A DNA stretch of 33,830 nt from Fischerella muscicola SAG 1427-1 = PCC 73103 (GTDB lineage Bacteria > Cyanobacteriota > Cyanobacteriia > Cyanobacteriales > Nostocaceae). The notes beneath the pieces are model-generated. The model ran no database searches and was not told where the DNA came from. It was given only the letters and a program-made list of their open reading frames with translations. Positions 31,718 through 33,830 of the stretch are shown one piece after another. Made by a program: the position numbers and the translations under genes. The stretch is from contig NZ_AJLJ01000073.1 of assembly GCF_000317245.1 (NCBI RefSeq), positions 1 to 33,830 on the forward strand, in the 5' to 3' direction. Positions within the stretch are counted from its first letter, which is position 1. Every line of letters starts with the position of its first letter.

Positions 31718-32677
31718 ATGCGAATAGTAGCCCTTGTCCCTGGTGGAATAAGCGACCAAATTCTATTCTTTCCGACACTAGACGACCTGAAGCGTAATTA
31801 TCCTGACGCTCAGATAGATGTCGTTGTGGAACCCCGGTCAAAGGCTGCCTACCGGGTGAGTAAGTCAGTTAGCGATGTACTGATTTTTGATTATAAAGAC
31901 CGCAACAGCTTGGCTGATTGGGCTAACCTAGTAGGCATACTTCGCGATCGCGAATACGATGCCGCTATTGCCTTGACGCAAAGCTGGTTAATGGGTCTAT
32001 TACTGTGGTTGACTGGAATCCCCATACGTATTGGCTACAAAGGCAAGGGAGCAGCTTTTCTGACGAATACTCTACCTCTTAAGCAAGAACAATACGCTGC
32101 TTATGTGTATCACTCTTTGCTGCAAGAGTTGGGCGTTGAGTCTCCCTGTCCAGAATTAGCTGTGAATGTACCTAAATCAGATATTGATTGGGCAGACAAA
32201 GAGCAATTAAGGTTGGAAGTTAAAGAAACTGGTTATATTTTGATTCACGATGGTGTAAATGAGTTACCACCAAATAAAGGTCAAGATAGAACATACCATG
32301 CCGAAAATTGGTTGCAGATCATTCAAGATTGCCAACAAAAGCAACCAGATATACCTGTAGTGGTAGTTCAAGAACCCGGTCAACAAGAGTTTGTGGCTAG
32401 ACTCAAACAGTCTATACCTGACATTAAAATTACTTCCCCCGATAATATAGGCAAGTTAGCAGCAATGATTACGGGAGCAAATTTATTATTGTGTACCGAT
32501 AGTGCGATCGTACAGCTTGCCGTTGCTGCACAAACCTATACTATTGCCTTGTTTGGTTCTACAGATCCAGCTAAATTGTTGCCGAAAAGCGATAAATTTA
32601 TTGCTATCAAATCCCCTACAGGCAAAATATCAGATATTTCGCCCAAAATTATTTTGGAACAAATCTGGGGCAACTAG
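31718..32677 (+). CDS. glycosyltransferase family 9 (heptosyltransferase-like)
   Basis: 319 residues, GT-B fold. The N-terminal half starts RIVALVPGGISDQILFFPTL, the acceptor-side loop of ADP-heptose:LPS heptosyltransferase relatives. The C-terminal half has the nucleotide-sugar site region GKLAAMITGANLLLCTDSAIVQLAVAA and FGSTDPAKLLP. Classical members show TGDSGPMHLA; here it is TDSAIVQLA, so the donor-site His is absent and the sugar may differ. It likely adds a sugar to a cell-surface glycan at the inner face of the membrane. The ATG is preceded by AAGGAG about 20 bases upstream, rather far. Confidence 0.85.
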   Translation: MRIVALVPGGISDQILFFPTLDDLKRNYPDAQIDVVVEPRSKAAYRVSKSVSDVLIFDYKDRNSLADWANLVGILRDREYDAAIALTQSWLMGLLLWLTGIPIRIGYKGKGAAFLTNTLPLKQEQYAAYVYHSLLQELGVESPCPELAVNVPKSDIDWADKEQLRLEVKETGYILIHDGVNELPPNKGQDRTYHAENWLQIIQDCQQKQPDIPVVVVQEPGQQEFVARLKQSIPDIKITSPDNIGKLAAMITGANLLLCTDSAIVQLAVAAQTYTIALFGSTDPAKLLPKSDKFIAIKSPTGKISDISPKIILEQIWGN

Positions 32678-32715
32678 CACTTCAATCCCATAAACTTGAA
32701 TTGTTGTAGTAATTT

Positions 32716-32765
32716 GAACCCCCTTTCCGCCTGTTGATTTTCTCCTACAAGCGGAAGGGGGGTTC
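32716..32765. terminator. GC-rich hairpin after the GT9 gene
   Basis: GAACCCCCTTTCCGC (32716-32730) pairs with GCGGAAGGGGGGTTC (32751-32765) with one mismatch and a 20-base T-rich loop. It starts 39 bases after the GT9 stop. No long T-run follows, so it is a probable transcript-end or stability structure. Confidence 0.6.
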
Positions 32766-32853
32766 CATATTCTTTATCCTACTCAACTATTACTAAAGTA
32801 ACTTTTGTAACACTCATACATATACTTAAACCTAAAAACCGCATAAACATTAT

Positions 32854-32902
32854 TTATACCGTATAATAAATTACTTATTTTTTTAAGATAGTTACGGTAT
32901 AA
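32854..32902. repeat. 10-base inverted repeat TTATACCGTA/TACGGTATAA
   Basis: A perfect 10-base inverted repeat with a 29-base AT-rich spacer, in the spacer before the right-edge gene. It could be an operator pair or part of a decayed element; nothing ties it to a known regulator. Confidence 0.4.
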
Positions 32903-33518
32903 GAGTTACCTAAACAACTGTTTTTTTTTCTAGAACCTGATATGTTGAATGAAATATAGGGAAATATTTATTTAGATGCATTTTTGGATGTGTATCTCAT
33001 CTACCACAGTCTATAAATATTGAATATACGGGTTCCTAAATAACTCTCTCTTTAGATAGTTAGTAACAACGTTTACTAAATATTTTCCTATGTCCTAAAA
33101 ATTACATATTTCGTATTAGAGAACAGCATGGAATGAAATTAATCACTGAATAAAAAAGTTTTGTTGTTACTTCGTGGAAAAAAATTTGAAAATATCGCTG
33201 TTGTTAACTAGATATTTGCTGTTCAAAAAATATTTGCTAAACAGCTTGCTGAAATTACATACTGTATGATGTATCTTAATGAAATTAAGTCATCAGAAAT
33301 AAAGGTTGAAGCTCAAACAAACATTAGTTTCTATGAATTGAGTTCAGAAAGACAGAAAATTCCATCTATTTAACGAATAATAGTCGTAAAAATTACCTGG
33401 TGTGATTAGCTTTTGGGTGGATCTAACGCGCCATTATGTCTGTTATTTAACTCTAAATCTTGCTAATTACCAAGGACATCCACCTAAGAATGTCATGAAA
33501 TTTTCAAAGGGAAAACAA

Positions 33519-33830
33519 ATGGCGATTCATTTACATGGCTTTACTAGCAATGGCAAACGTTACATTCAAGTAGAAAGCCAGCCTCATCATATCACGGGCA
33601 TTTTTAGAAAAATAGTCTGCTTCTGTAAGAGTAGATGCGAGAGTAAAGTGATGAATACAGAAAGCACCTATTTCGAGTGTGAGGAAGATGGAACAATTAC
33701 TTTTTATCAATCAGTGAGTATAGATGGAGAACAATCAGGTATTTGGACTTATCTTGTGTATGAATGTGGAGAGACAGAAGAAAAGGTATTCCGAGACAAA
33801 TTTATAGATACAAGTATCAATTATTTATAT
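33519..33830 (+). CDS. unknown protein, partial (runs off right edge)
   Basis: An open frame from ATG 33519 to the end of the window, 104 codons with no stop. AAAGGG stands about eight bases before the ATG. The protein begins MAIHLHGFTSNGKRYIQVES and contains a Cys-rich patch (VCFCKSRCESK) and, later, YFECEEDGTITFYQSV and TYLVYECGETEEKVF. Four of the Cys are in the first half, hinting at metal binding. I do not recognise the family. Composition and codon pattern look like real coding sequence. The C-terminal part is outside the window. Confidence 0.6.
   Translation, partial: MAIHLHGFTSNGKRYIQVESQPHHITGIFRKIVCFCKSRCESKVMNTESTYFECEEDGTITFYQSVSIDGEQSGIWTYLVYECGETEEKVFRDKFIDTSINYLY

Larger units (their letters stand above)
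32678..33518. other. 841-base AT-rich spacer without a clear gene
   Basis: Contains the hairpin at 32716-32765 and the inverted repeat TTATACCGTA/TACGGTATAA at 32854-32902. It also has imperfect direct repeats (GAGTTACCTAAACAACT near 32903 and GGGTTCCTAAATAACTCT near 33030). A 35-codon ATG-led frame runs from 33266 to 33373 (MMYLNEIKSSEIKVEAQT...), unrecognised and without a ribosome-binding site. HIP1 sites are absent. It may be a regulatory leader or decayed sequence ahead of the last gene. Confidence 0.5.

Overview
The window is chromosomal DNA from a cyanobacterium, most likely a filamentous Nostocales species. The octamer GCGATCGC (HIP1) is scattered through most genes. There are heptamer tandem arrays and small dispersed palindromic repeats between genes. 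The gene set is typically cyanobacterial: Gun4, a Ctp protease, a DUF760 protein, a prohibitin, a cyanobacterial-type NADP isocitrate dehydrogenase, a Ser/Thr kinase and IspD/IspG. Most genes are single transcription units separated by repeat-rich spacers. No tRNA, rRNA, CRISPR array or complete insertion sequence was seen.

Layout. 0-9 kb: a hybrid histidine kinase that starts inside a PAS domain, with a frameshifted gene remnant upstream of it; a membrane-anchored class A beta-lactamase-like protein; a GNAT acetyltransferase; a TPR lipoprotein; a Ser/Thr kinase. 9-12 kb (minus strand): an ABC sugar-type ATPase, then RHH, gun4, hicB and hicA in that order of transcription. The last three are tightly packed, and the 55-residue RHH gene is easy to miss. 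12-18 kb: icd, a one-domain response regulator, a TPR protein and an EF-G paralogue. 18-20 kb: a DUF262/DUF1524 (GmrSD/SspE-like) restriction-type gene, AT-rich and without HIP1 sites, probably acquired. 20-25 kb: a prohibitin/SPFH protein, a phytochelatin-synthase-fold cysteine peptidase, a small hypothetical gene, a C-terminal processing protease and ispG. 25-34 kb: a Uma2 nuclease-like gene, an isochorismatase-family hydrolase, a LysM-M23 peptidase, a Deg/HtrA protease, DUF760, scpB, ispD, a GT9 glycosyltransferase, and a partial unknown gene at the right edge.

Working together. Several products act in or beyond the plasma membrane: two secreted or anchored proteases, the M23 peptidase, the beta-lactamase-like protein and the GT9 enzyme. 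IspD and IspG belong to the same isoprenoid (MEP) pathway but lie about 6 kb apart and are not an operon. Gun4 links the region to chlorophyll synthesis, and its close packing with a HicBA toxin-antitoxin pair is the most unusual arrangement here. The other strong candidates for a second look are the lone DUF262/DUF1524 gene, the divergent phytochelatin-synthase-like peptidase, and a nested three-level inverted repeat between two convergent genes. The same 33-base palindrome occurs four times, each time 3' of a gene.

All functional calls come from reading motifs; no database search was run.
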